Positions 6,506 to 15,713 of a DNA stretch of 21,526 bases are shown piece after piece (position 1 is the stretch's first letter; each line of letters starts with the position of its first letter). The DNA comes from a virus. Position numbers and translations under genes: made by a program. The notes below the pieces were generated by a model, which made no database searches, had not been told where the DNA came from, and saw nothing but the letters and a program-made list of their open reading frames with translations. Where the stretch lies: the IMG/VR virus record IMGVR_UViG_3300032278_003485, positions 1-21,526 of that record; one strand, given 5' to 3'.

Positions 6506-9500
6506 TTAAGTTTTAGTAACTAAAAATTCAACTCTTCTATTAGTCTCAAAGCCAGGTGGTGGTGCACCACTAACCCAAAGTTTTTCAGTATCCCCCTTAC
6601 CTACAGATATGATACGATTTCCACTAATACCATTAGATACTAAATGGTTCTTTATTGCATCGGCCCGATCTTGTGAAAGTGTGAGCAATGCTGCTGAACT
6701 CGGGCCCGAGGCAGTATGTCCACTAACCTCAATTTCCATAGTAGGATTATCTTTCATAAGATCAGCAAGTTTATCAAGTGTCTCGGTTGCAGATTTTTTC
6801 TCAGTAAATGTTGTTTTATTAGGGTTAAATAGTATATCTTCAATATCAAGTTGTTGGTCTTTTTCAACCATTTTTATTTTATCTGGTTTAGGTTCTTCAT
6901 CTTGTGGTGTATTTGCTGCCGCAGGTGATGTGGAATTATCATCTGTTCCCGAAGGTGTTCCACTTGGGTCAGTTGGTGGATCAGGTGGATTTGCTGCTTT
7001 TGCGGCCTCGTTTTCCGCTATCTTTTTCTTCAAAGCTTTTTCGGCCTCGTTTTCCGCTATCTTTTTCTTCAAATATGCCTTTTTCGCCTCGTTCTTTTCT
7101 TTTAAATCTTTTTCTTTTTTCTCTATAACTCCAAGTTTATCCGATATTCTTCTATTAGAATCAATTCTTATTTGACCTTTTATAGTTGTATTCCAACTAT
7201 CTGTACCTACGGTCTGATCAACACCCAAAACTTGAAAAAGGCAATATTTTTGATATTCTTCTGGAATATAATCTACATGAAATGCATTTCCTGGAATAAT
7301 CCCACCACATCCATCAAGTGTTATTTCTAATTCTACTGGTGCCATTACATCAACTTTATTCCTATCTTCTACTGGTATACCAGATACCCTTCCGTGAATA
7401 TGATCTTTCATAAGTTCATGAAAAACTATCCCATCCTCAGCTTCCAACCACATTATACCATCTTCATCATATAAAGTAAACCCATCTTTATACGAATCCC
7501 AAAGTTTTTTGTTTTTAACCCCATCTCCAGCCCAGCCTGTAATATGGTCAGTATCGGCGCCATCCCAATTACCATCAGGTCCTGCTACATTATAATAATG
7601 TTTTTTTGCATCCTCGGTTTTAGCGGCCTGGTCAATCTTTTTTTCTGCTGCTAAATCATCTTGATCTTCTTCCCTTTCGGTTTTTGGTTTTTTGCTAGCC
7701 GGGTCTTTTCCCCAACCAAATACCGTATACCAATCAATAAATTCAAAATTAATTCCTTTACCATGCCCAAAATTTTCACCAGATGGTACATTTGATTCCC
7801 TTTCTCCATCAGTTGTTAAGTTATATGGATTTTTACTCCCATATGGTGCAAATTTCTGAGCTGTAACACCTGCCCCTGTCCATTGTTGCTGTTCAAAAAA
7901 TCCTATCCGTTCCCAGGCCATTTTTATATCTTTTTGAGACTCATCAACACTTTCACCATGTAATCCCCCTACAGCAGTACCTGGGTCATCTCCTGCCGCG
8001 GCGGCTGAATTTGCAGTTCCAGGGGTTGAAGTACCACTATACATCGCAGTAACTTGCATAGAACTTGGAAGTTTTGCGGTTAAAGTTTGAGATTTAACAA
8101 TACTCTTTTCTCCCCACGATGGAAAAGTAAAAAGTTTACTTCCTGGATTTCCAAACTCATCGTTATCACCTGCATTTTCATTTGCTTTCCTATCATCTAA
8201 TAAATCTGAAACTGTATACGCCGTTCTATTTACATCAATTACTTTAATATTACCCTCTACATAGGGATCACCAACCATCTGAAAATTCCAAAATCCATCA
8301 GTATCTGCATTAATCTCAGTAAGTATCGCATTTACTCCTTCTTTAGTTGTTTTTGCGTCCTTAAATGCTTCTTCTAATAATTCCCAAGAAATTAATATAT
8401 TTCTTAAATAACCACCTTTATTCCAATCCTTATCTACTGCAAACTTATCAAAATATTCACCTTGGATTCCCTGAACAGAGTGTGCAACCATTTGTGTAAG
8501 TTGTTCATCCCACTTGGTATAAAGTAAATTAGCTGTAAGATTGATGACTAACTCCGCCACAAACGCCCACCAAGGAAGGTCTTTTTCAAAGTTTTCTGGA
8601 GCTGTATTTTGTGCAGGAAACTGACCTGGTAACAACCACCTATTTCTGTCTGGTGTATATAAATGTCTATGATTTCGTATTACAACCGGTTGAAATTCTG
8701 CTTCATGAATATTTGAAGTTGGGTTTCCATTTTTCATTAAAAATTTACCAGAATTATCTGGATACAATTTTGGTTCTATACTCCTAAAAGAAGATGTAGT
8801 TTTAAAACTTCCATCGTATTTACCCAAAAATCTACTTAAAACATTATCTTCAAACCATCCCCAAGACACATACGGGCCACACTTTTTTTCAGTAAAGAAG
8901 TTACCCGCCCTAACTGGTGTAAAAATTCCAGGAGGTTGAGATTTTTTACCTGAATTCCAACTATCCCAATCTTCTTTAGGTGTTAGGGGTTTCATATCTT
9001 CTACTCCGAAAGGCCAAGCCTCCACTACTGCAGATAATGAAAGTAAAGTTTCTTTAAAGGCTGACATAAATTCTGGTAAACTCATGGTAGGTCCGTCTCC
9101 AGCATCATCTCCTGCATCGGGTGGTTTTCCAGGATTATCCAATGAAGCATTTAACATATTTACTCCTCTTGAAACAATCGTAGTTGTACAATCAATTCCA
9201 CCATCTTCCCTTAAAGACCACTCCCAATTAGAAATTACTCCTGCCATTGCATCATAATTACCCTTATTTTCTATGATTCTATTTTGTAAAAGAGAATATG
9301 CTGTTCCATTTATCATATCTTCTTCATTAGAGATGTCCAGATCCGGGGCATCTGGTATACTCCATCCCCATTCTAATAAAACTCCCTTACCATGTGCCAT
9401 AAAATGAGGTGATAACCTATTTAAATCTTGAAATGACCAACAGGTCCAATTTATACTAGCTTCTCTTATTGCAGATAAACCACCTTTATAACTAACACTT

Positions 9501-9943
9501 ATATCTTTAATTCCTGATATTGGACGTTTTAATCCACCAGTTACAGTTTCAAGTATTCCTTCTTTTGTTCCTGACCTATTGGCGTATAATTCATCAAACC
9601 CTTCAAATGGTTTTTCATTGACAGTACCATCCGGATTAATACCTGATACTTCACCTCCAAAAATTGTTGAATATTTCAGTCCTTTTTTTGAATTATGTAC
9701 CTTTTGAAATATAGGATTACCATCTTTATCTTCTTCTCCAACTTTTTGTATACTCTCCACAGTACTATCCACAGGAGAAAACACTCTTACCCAAATAGCT
9801 TTAGAAAAAGTACTTTTAAATGTATCTTCGTGTGGACTTTTTTCTGCAAGCGGATCTTTCCCATCAAAATCTCTGGATACTGCTTGACTTCGATTGAATA
9901 ATGTTTTTCTTATATCTTCATGAATTGGTGCTAAGGCTATCAT
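6506..9943 (-). CDS. Large baseplate protein with C-terminal OmpA-like peptidoglycan-binding domain
   Basis: 1145 residues; ATG overlaps the stop of the gp53-like gene (ATGA). The N-terminal ~220 residues (GLKRPISGIKDISVSYKGG, then INWTCWSFQDLNRLSPHF and LLEWGW) are of a kind I associate with large baseplate/hub proteins of marine T4-like phages. Residues ~850-930 (LEITLDGCGGIIPGNAFHVD, FQVLGVDQTV, WNTTIKGQIRI) look like a second beta-rich domain. Residues ~943-975 are a charged helical linker with a 13-residue tandem repeat, then ~40 Pro/Gly/Ser/Asp-rich residues. The last ~115 residues are an OmpA-C domain: DILFNPNKTTF, EIEVSGHTAS, LSQDRADAIKNHLVSNGI, and the terminal NRRVEFLV. This domain binds peptidoglycan in outer-membrane proteins. 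In a tail it would contact the murein during penetration. The GHTD aspartate is Ala here. Confidence 0.85.
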   Translation of the reverse strand: MIALAPIHEDIRKTLFNRSQAVSRDFDGKDPLAEKSPHEDTFKSTFSKAIWVRVFSPVDSTVESIQKVGEEDKDGNPIFQKVHNSKKGLKYSTIFGGEVSGINPDGTVNEKPFEGFDELYANRSGTKEGILETVTGGLKRPISGIKDISVSYKGGLSAIREASINWTCWSFQDLNRLSPHFMAHGKGVLLEWGWSIPDAPDLDISNEEDMINGTAYSLLQNRIIENKGNYDAMAGVISNWEWSLREDGGIDCTTTIVSRGVNMLNASLDNPGKPPDAGDDAGDGPTMSLPEFMSAFKETLLSLSAVVEAWPFGVEDMKPLTPKEDWDSWNSGKKSQPPGIFTPVRAGNFFTEKKCGPYVSWGWFEDNVLSRFLGKYDGSFKTTSSFRSIEPKLYPDNSGKFLMKNGNPTSNIHEAEFQPVVIRNHRHLYTPDRNRWLLPGQFPAQNTAPENFEKDLPWWAFVAELVINLTANLLYTKWDEQLTQMVAHSVQGIQGEYFDKFAVDKDWNKGGYLRNILISWELLEEAFKDAKTTKEGVNAILTEINADTDGFWNFQMVGDPYVEGNIKVIDVNRTAYTVSDLLDDRKANENAGDNDEFGNPGSKLFTFPSWGEKSIVKSQTLTAKLPSSMQVTAMYSGTSTPGTANSAAAAGDDPGTAVGGLHGESVDESQKDIKMAWERIGFFEQQQWTGAGVTAQKFAPYGSKNPYNLTTDGERESNVPSGENFGHGKGINFEFIDWYTVFGWGKDPASKKPKTEREEDQDDLAAEKKIDQAAKTEDAKKHYYNVAGPDGNWDGADTDHITGWAGDGVKNKKLWDSYKDGFTLYDEDGIMWLEAEDGIVFHELMKDHIHGRVSGIPVEDRNKVDVMAPVELEITLDGCGGIIPGNAFHVDYIPEEYQKYCLFQVLGVDQTVGTDSWNTTIKGQIRIDSNRRISDKLGVIEKKEKDLKEKNEAKKAYLKKKIAENEAEKALKKKIAENEAAKAANPPDPPTDPSGTPSGTDDNSTSPAAANTPQDEEPKPDKIKMVEKDQQLDIEDILFNPNKTTFTEKKSATETLDKLADLMKDNPTMEIEVSGHTASGPSSAALLTLSQDRADAIKNHLVSNGISGNRIISVGKGDTEKLWVSGAPPPGFETNRRVEFLVTKT
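7003..7073 (-). repeat. Tandem 39-nt direct repeat in the linker of the OmpA-domain protein
   Basis: Two copies of a 32-nt block (7003-7034 and 7042-7073) are identical and sit 39 nt apart, encoding the 13-residue unit KKKIAENEAEKAL and then KKKIAENEAAKAA. A degenerate unit (KEKNEAKKAYL) precedes them. The alternating Lys/Glu/Ala pattern predicts a helical or coiled-coil rod whose length can change by slippage, joining the baseplate part to the OmpA-like domain. Confidence 0.9.
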
Positions 9944-10245
9944 AACTCTTCATTTATTTTTCTGAAATCTTTTAATATTTTGGATATTTCCATAGGAATT
10001 CTAATTTGTTTATCTGGTTTTAAACCAAATGAACCATCACGTATATTATTTGCTTGTGCTATAATCCACCACAAAGTAGCATCCCCATAATATCTATGTG
10101 CAACGTTTTCTAATCTATCTCCATCAATAGGATATACAAATTTATCTGTATTTTCTATTTTTATTTTTGGATAAAATGTTGATTTATATACTCTATTACC
10201 AGTATCTTTACTTTTTATAATTCTTGTAAATTTATATCTATCCAT
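9940..10245 (-). CDS. 53: gp53-like baseplate wedge protein with LysM-like fold
   Basis: 101 residues, ATG start, 11 nt after the stop of the 1814-residue gene. The protein is mostly one LysM-like module at ~37-88: VYPIDGDRLENVAHRYYGD, LWWIIAQANNI, then LKPDKQIRIP. The DGDRLxxIAxxYYGDxxLWWxIAxAN pattern is characteristic of the baseplate wedge gp53 of T4-like phages, where the fold ties neighbouring wedges together rather than binding murein. T4 gp53 has 196 residues, so this is a short version; marine relatives are also short as far as I know. Its place between two large baseplate genes agrees. A free LysM peptidoglycan-binding protein is the alternative, less likely because no signal peptide or catalytic domain is present. 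Confidence 0.8.
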   Translation of the reverse strand: MDRYKFTRIIKSKDTGNRVYKSTFYPKIKIENTDKFVYPIDGDRLENVAHRYYGDATLWWIIAQANNIRDGSFGLKPDKQIRIPMEISKILKDFRKINEEL

Positions 10246-10256
10246 TATCTATCTCA

Positions 10257-13200
10257 TTAAGCTGTTGGGGTTTTAAATAATGTATTAGAATCATCGGCTG
10301 TAGGACCTAACATTGGTCTCTTACCTAACTTACTATTACCATCTGACCATTCTTCGTCTGATTCATATTTTCTCAACCATCCTAAATCATAATGTTTTCC
10401 TTGCGAAGCTAATGGATATTTTCCAATATGAGTAAATTCACAGCTTACACTTATTGCATGAGGTAATTGAAATCCTTCGTCAAGTTCCCAAGGTGAATTA
10501 TCATCAACTGTAATACTTAAACTACTTAAAAATCCAGGAGTATCAACATACATATCACCAATCGTTAAATTCATAAATGGCCCTTCCATTCTATTACCAA
10601 ATCCTATTTTTTTCCATGTTGGATAAGTAAGACCAACAAGATAATTCAATTTTTCCCACAATACAGGTAATTCTTGTTTTGAAGTTGGAACAACCATAAA
10701 TTCAAAGCTCATTGACCTTTCTACTCCTTGATAAACATGAACACTGTCTGGTCTACCAATATATCTTTCAGATGACCATTCGGGTGCAATTGTTTCACTT
10801 ACTCCACTTAATGATGCTCTAAAAATAATATACTTTTTATTTACTAAATCAAAAAACTTAAACTTGATAAAATCATCATTATTATCTACATCACCATACG
10901 GGTGCATATTAACTTTATCAATTAATGATGTCATATATTTATCTTCATCAGATTTCTTTATTAACCCTAAATTGGGATCGTTTGTAAGTTTAATATCACT
11001 AATAGTTACTTGGTCTTGTTTAAGATCACTTCCATCGGCCGCATAACCTCCCGTTGATTTAATCTCTATCCGAGTAGTTACCTTACCTGGATTACCTTGT
11101 GCATCTACTTTTGATTTTGATTTATTTCTTATACCTTCCCCTGGATGTGATAAGAATTTTGATATGTCTGTGCTTACTGTTTTTATTTCACTTGCACTCT
11201 TTAATCCAACTTCATATCTATTGTCAAGATTGGTTGCAGTTGGTATATCACCATACGCCAAAGTTCTATATCTATCAAGTGCCCCACCTACTCCAGTTGT
11301 TTTAGATACTATTCTTTGAGATTCATCAAAAATTCCATCCGAAGGTACTTCAAATCTGTCTGCTAATAATTTACCTTCCGCAGTTACGATACCAGATGAT
11401 TCTTTTACACCTGCTCCAGCTGGATGTTTATAAGCTATTTGTTTCGCTGCTATAGGACTCTGAGAATCTGCTTCTACACCTTCACTCTTTGATTTTGCTT
11501 TATGCATCCCAAATCGTGAAAATCCAATTTTTGGATCATAAGGGAATTCTCCAGGAACTACAGACGGCATAAATAATCTCTGTGAATAAGTTTTCTGTCC
11601 ACTCTCTACAAGAATTGAAACCTTTTCCGTTAGGAATTGATCTTGGTCTTTGGGGAGTACACACGTACCAGTTTGGCCACTACCTTGGCCATCGATATAA
11701 TTATATGTAGTTCCTATAGGAACTCCCCCCTTACCAACTCTACCATCATGATTATGACACATAACGGGTGCCGATGTATTTATTATCTCCATAGTTGTTT
11801 TTATTGAAGGCCACTTAATAATTCCTGACCTACCCAATTCTGGATATCCATATAAATTACCAGCTAACTCATCAGTTCTACCTGATTTTCCAATAAATCC
11901 TAACGCCTGTCCTTCTGTACCTACATTAGCACCCTTGCCTGTTTTATTTAACCACGGAAAATCAAATAATTTTAGTGGTTTAAGTTCGTCTTTACCTTCG
12001 ATTGTAAGTGTAGATATACCTTCTGTTTCTAATCGTGTTCCAAATCCTTTTTGTCCTTTCCAATGAGCGGTAGCCATTTGTACGACAGGTTCACCACGAG
12101 TTGTCGTTTCCGATTCCTGATCTGTTTGTAATCGTGTTTTCTTTAAAGGACTTGTCTTGGGTGGTTCTGCAGCCTGTGAAATTGTAAAGGAAGGACCCAT
12201 ACTGTATGGTTTACTGGAATCGTATAAATCTGAAATAAAACCACCACTTTTAAGTACGCTATTTCCAGTAACATCATCTTTAAAACTTGGAACAATATTT
12301 AACTGTCCTTCTCTTGCCGCGGATCCTACCCATAATCCAGTGGACCCTACTTCATCCTCAAAGTCCGGATTTGCATATCTATATTTCTGACCTGCAGTTG
12401 TCGGCCAAAATTTATGAATATACGTTGTTTTACTTATTGCAACAAGTTTGTTTGTTAGTTTAGCAGGTGTAGTCCAAATTATTTTGCCTGTTTCGGAATC
12501 TGTGACGGGACCACCAGCCGGTCCAATTTGTATATACTGGTTATCTCCTATACCTTTATTTGAAAGATATGTACTGTCTTTGCTATATTGATCACCTTGA
12601 AAAACACCTGTAATCTGAATTGGAACTGCAAGGGGCCAACCTGGAGGTTTCGCTAAATCTACTGTATATGTCTTTTTTGTTCCTACTGCAGTATCATCGT
12701 TGGGTCCGGGTCCCTTATATGCCACAGTCCGAGTTGCTTTATTATTGGTAATAGATATATGGTTCTCACTTACCCCTTGTATCGTAAAGCCTTCCTCATA
12801 TGTATAACCCTTACCGTATTCTACACCCTTTTTATATAAATCACCAGCAAACGAATCATTAAATATTCTATCACCTCTTGATATACCACCGAAAGTCTGA
12901 CCATCGGGTTTGTCAATTGGTGTAGTTATATAAAATTTCATACCTCTGGAAGAACCTGGGATTGCAAAAGTGTGTTTTGCCGTGGCTTCGGGAAGTCCAG
13001 TTCCAGTATCTATATGAACAGTTTTATCATCTGAAAGACCATACCAAACACGTGCATCACCATCACCTATTAATGAGTTATGTTTTGGAAAATAATTCCA
13101 AGTCCCGCCATAACCAGGTTCATACCAATTCTCTTCTTGATTATCTCCAAGAACGATTGTCTGTGCTAAAGGTGAATCACCATCTTTAAGTTTAGGTTGT

Positions 13201-15701
13201 ATATCTGAAGCTCCACTTATTTTCCACGATGTCCACCCTTCATGTTTTGTATCATCACCTGTTGCATAACGTGCTAATGAAACTCCCCAAGCAAAAGGTA
13301 ATGTAGTTCCGGCTATTAAAGGAGTTCCTTGAAACTCAATTGGATATTTATAATCGTACCCATATTCTGGCCACAAATCACCACCAAGTTGATTTGGAAA
13401 CGAATACGACCCTTCCATTCCAGGATAATATGAATCCATTACTTTAACTAATGGACTATTTAATAATGGTCCTGAAATTGGAATAGATTTATTTGTTTGT
13501 TCTAATAAATCAAATCTATGAGGAGGTGGATTTAATGGTTCTACTTCTGGAGATTTTTTCTTTCCTGTAATATCTGCCACCTTTTTAGATGCCCAATCAG
13601 TTAATGCATTTGTAACTTGACTTTCAAGTTGTGAAAATGATATTGGTAAGTTTGCTAAAAATCCAAAAGGACCTTCTGCTTCAGGTGTTCCCATTATACC
13701 ATCTGCTGTTAAATAAACATTATCTCCACCATCATATTTATTAAAACTTGTTTTTTGAAATAAATCTTTAATACCACCATCAGACTGTCCTTTTGCCCTG
13801 CCTAAAACTATGTCTTGGGATTTCTGAATTTTTGAAGCTTCACTTATAGCTGCATCAGTTCCAGTTGAAAACCCAAGTGCTCCTGGCCATAAAAATCTAT
13901 TCGGATTTGATAATGCTACTCGTTTATCTAAGGGTATTTTTTCTCCATGAATCGTGGCCAATGGTGATTGCATTTCAACACGACCAAAACTTGGAACATC
14001 ATATCCTACTGCATCAAGACCTGCATTAATAATGTCTGCTCCAGAAACTCCAATTGGTCCTATTTCTACTCCTGGTGAGAGATCTGCTAAAGATTGAACT
14101 GCAGAATCAGACGGTACTACATCAGTATATCGTTTTCCACCTGCATGTCTATTAATATGAATCATTGGTACAACCGAACCAAGTGATAAAGGATTATAAA
14201 CTTTTGTTTCAATAGTTGGATTGAATGCCTGTAATATAAATTGTTTTCCTAAAAATAAAGCACCTTTTGTAGAAGTAAGAAACTTGGCTATTCTTCCAAT
14301 ATCTGCTACAGACCTATCTATCATAACATCAAGTGGTGCTCTAAAAAATTCTCCACTTAATGCGTTTGCCCATTCTATAGCTCCTGATAAATGTTCTCCA
14401 CCATCTTCTGGATCACCTTCATACAATCCCCATCTATCTCCAATCCGTCTAACAATATATGGTTGTGTAGAATCTAATGTTACATCTATATTAGTTTGTA
14501 ATCCTGTAACAGGATCTGATGTCCACATTGGTGCCCATTCAGTAACTCCCTTAAATACTAAGTCATAGGGTCTTGTATCTGAGAATTCAAAAAATTTAGA
14601 ATTGTTCATGTCAAAGTTATCTGAATATCTATCTATTCTGATTAATGAACTATCATTACGACTGAATTCTTTAAAAACAGGAGTAGATGATTCAATAGTA
14701 TTTGGTATGTACATCAAACTTCTATCAAATCCACTTTCTGGTTTAGTCCCCTCAAATAATGGAATATTACTTATTCCACCAGGTGGATTTGTATTTCTAC
14801 CTTCTTGTGGAACTTGATAGTTTCCACTATCATCGCGATAGATTGAACCTCGTGGTGTGATTGGCTTTAAATTTCCATAATAAGAAACTCCACCACCAAC
14901 TACTTCTGGTAAATCTTGGTTTCCTATATGAATAGAACCATTTAATCCATTAATACCACCATCTATGTCTGCACCAAAAGTAAGCTCAGGGTAATTACTA
15001 TATACCTTTCTTAATTTATCTCGTGTTTGTGTATGGTCAAAGGGTCCGGCAATACTATCAAATGCTCCTATACCATAATCTGACAATGGATGGTTCATAA
15101 TATCACCTTGCCAACCAATATAAAATCTTTTATTTCCAGTAACCGTATATCCACGAACATCAAACGATTGTGGATTATCATTTGGATATACACCACGTCC
15201 CACACCATTATCATATGTGGAATGGTCATCTGAATGTGGTGGTTGTGCTGGAGTTGGTCCAATTATTCCACCATGTCTACCACTTATCACATCAGAAACA
15301 GTATACCCTCGAACTGTAAATGTTTGTGGATTTCCAATTCCACCTACTCCATCATCATATAAAGAATGTGCTTCTGAATGTGGTGGTTGTCCAAGTGGTT
15401 CAGTTCCCCCATGACGACCTTTTATTTTACTTAAATTTATACCAGCCCCATCATCAAATTTAGAATGTGCTTCTGAATGTGGTGGTTGTCCACCACCTTC
15501 ATATCCACCATGACGACCTTTTATTTTACTTAAATTTATACCAGATTTATCATCAAATTTAGAATGTTCTTCTGGATGTGGTGGTTCTCCACCACCTTCA
15601 TATCCACCATGACGACCACCTATTGGACTATTATTAGCACCAGCATTTTCATAATTCCAATTGAAGTTTGATAAATCTGTTAATAATTCTTTAAGTGCCA
15701 T
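10257..15701 (-). CDS. Giant baseplate/tail structural protein with N-terminal His/Gly repeats
   Basis: 1814 residues; ATG with AAAAGGAAAATTAA upstream, 12 nt after the tape measure stop. Residues 29-168 hold four repeats of the form GRHGG-x-PPHxxxHSxxD, and NPQ[TS]F[TD]VRGYTV occurs twice, at 124-135 and 176-187. The long middle is Gly/Pro/Asp-rich without a recognisable enzyme motif or membrane segment and may be many small beta domains. The last ~230 residues form a recognisable module (YIGRPDSVHVYQGVERSMSF, LWEKLNYLVGLTYPTW, GPFMNLTIGDMYVDTPGFLS, LPHAISVSCEFTHIG) of a type found in baseplate or tube-initiator proteins of T4-like marine phages. By position it may replace T4 gp48/gp54-type functions where the tube joins the baseplate. 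This is inference from order, and much of the protein is unassigned. Confidence 0.8.
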   Translation of the reverse strand: MALKELLTDLSNFNWNYENAGANNSPIGGRHGGYEGGGEPPHPEEHSKFDDKSGINLSKIKGRHGGYEGGGQPPHSEAHSKFDDGAGINLSKIKGRHGGTEPLGQPPHSEAHSLYDDGVGGIGNPQTFTVRGYTVSDVISGRHGGIIGPTPAQPPHSDDHSTYDNGVGRGVYPNDNPQSFDVRGYTVTGNKRFYIGWQGDIMNHPLSDYGIGAFDSIAGPFDHTQTRDKLRKVYSNYPELTFGADIDGGINGLNGSIHIGNQDLPEVVGGGVSYYGNLKPITPRGSIYRDDSGNYQVPQEGRNTNPPGGISNIPLFEGTKPESGFDRSLMYIPNTIESSTPVFKEFSRNDSSLIRIDRYSDNFDMNNSKFFEFSDTRPYDLVFKGVTEWAPMWTSDPVTGLQTNIDVTLDSTQPYIVRRIGDRWGLYEGDPEDGGEHLSGAIEWANALSGEFFRAPLDVMIDRSVADIGRIAKFLTSTKGALFLGKQFILQAFNPTIETKVYNPLSLGSVVPMIHINRHAGGKRYTDVVPSDSAVQSLADLSPGVEIGPIGVSGADIINAGLDAVGYDVPSFGRVEMQSPLATIHGEKIPLDKRVALSNPNRFLWPGALGFSTGTDAAISEASKIQKSQDIVLGRAKGQSDGGIKDLFQKTSFNKYDGGDNVYLTADGIMGTPEAEGPFGFLANLPISFSQLESQVTNALTDWASKKVADITGKKKSPEVEPLNPPPHRFDLLEQTNKSIPISGPLLNSPLVKVMDSYYPGMEGSYSFPNQLGGDLWPEYGYDYKYPIEFQGTPLIAGTTLPFAWGVSLARYATGDDTKHEGWTSWKISGASDIQPKLKDGDSPLAQTIVLGDNQEENWYEPGYGGTWNYFPKHNSLIGDGDARVWYGLSDDKTVHIDTGTGLPEATAKHTFAIPGSSRGMKFYITTPIDKPDGQTFGGISRGDRIFNDSFAGDLYKKGVEYGKGYTYEEGFTIQGVSENHISITNNKATRTVAYKGPGPNDDTAVGTKKTYTVDLAKPPGWPLAVPIQITGVFQGDQYSKDSTYLSNKGIGDNQYIQIGPAGGPVTDSETGKIIWTTPAKLTNKLVAISKTTYIHKFWPTTAGQKYRYANPDFEDEVGSTGLWVGSAAREGQLNIVPSFKDDVTGNSVLKSGGFISDLYDSSKPYSMGPSFTISQAAEPPKTSPLKKTRLQTDQESETTTRGEPVVQMATAHWKGQKGFGTRLETEGISTLTIEGKDELKPLKLFDFPWLNKTGKGANVGTEGQALGFIGKSGRTDELAGNLYGYPELGRSGIIKWPSIKTTMEIINTSAPVMCHNHDGRVGKGGVPIGTTYNYIDGQGSGQTGTCVLPKDQDQFLTEKVSILVESGQKTYSQRLFMPSVVPGEFPYDPKIGFSRFGMHKAKSKSEGVEADSQSPIAAKQIAYKHPAGAGVKESSGIVTAEGKLLADRFEVPSDGIFDESQRIVSKTTGVGGALDRYRTLAYGDIPTATNLDNRYEVGLKSASEIKTVSTDISKFLSHPGEGIRNKSKSKVDAQGNPGKVTTRIEIKSTGGYAADGSDLKQDQVTISDIKLTNDPNLGLIKKSDEDKYMTSLIDKVNMHPYGDVDNNDDFIKFKFFDLVNKKYIIFRASLSGVSETIAPEWSSERYIGRPDSVHVYQGVERSMSFEFMVVPTSKQELPVLWEKLNYLVGLTYPTWKKIGFGNRMEGPFMNLTIGDMYVDTPGFLSSLSITVDDNSPWELDEGFQLPHAISVSCEFTHIGKYPLASQGKHYDLGWLRKYESDEEWSDGNSKLGKRPMLGPTADDSNTLFKTPTA
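15198..15617 (-). repeat. Four in-frame His/Gly repeats at the N-terminus of the giant baseplate gene
   Basis: Residues 29-53, 62-86, 95-118 and 141-168 each carry GRHGG, a short Gly/Pro spacer, PPHxxxHS and an acidic end (FDD, YDD or YDN). The first three copies are spaced 33 residues (99 nt) apart. The second and third copies are preceded by the same GINLSKIK linker, and copies one and two are nearly identical at DNA level over long stretches, so the expansion looks recent. The third and fourth are separated by an extra NPQTFTVRGYTV unit, which recurs after copy four. Three histidines per repeat are invariant. Confidence 0.92.
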
Positions 15702-15713
15702 TTAATTTTCCTT

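Noticed and set aside
6609-7175. Plus-strand open frame of 188 codons
   Set aside because: Antisense of the OmpA-domain and linker coding region; Ser/Phe/Ala-rich composition is the complement of the real frame.
15198-15617. CRISPR array
   Set aside because: The repeats are in frame with a structural gene, differ in spacing and encode conserved His/Gly units; there are no unique spacers or cas genes.
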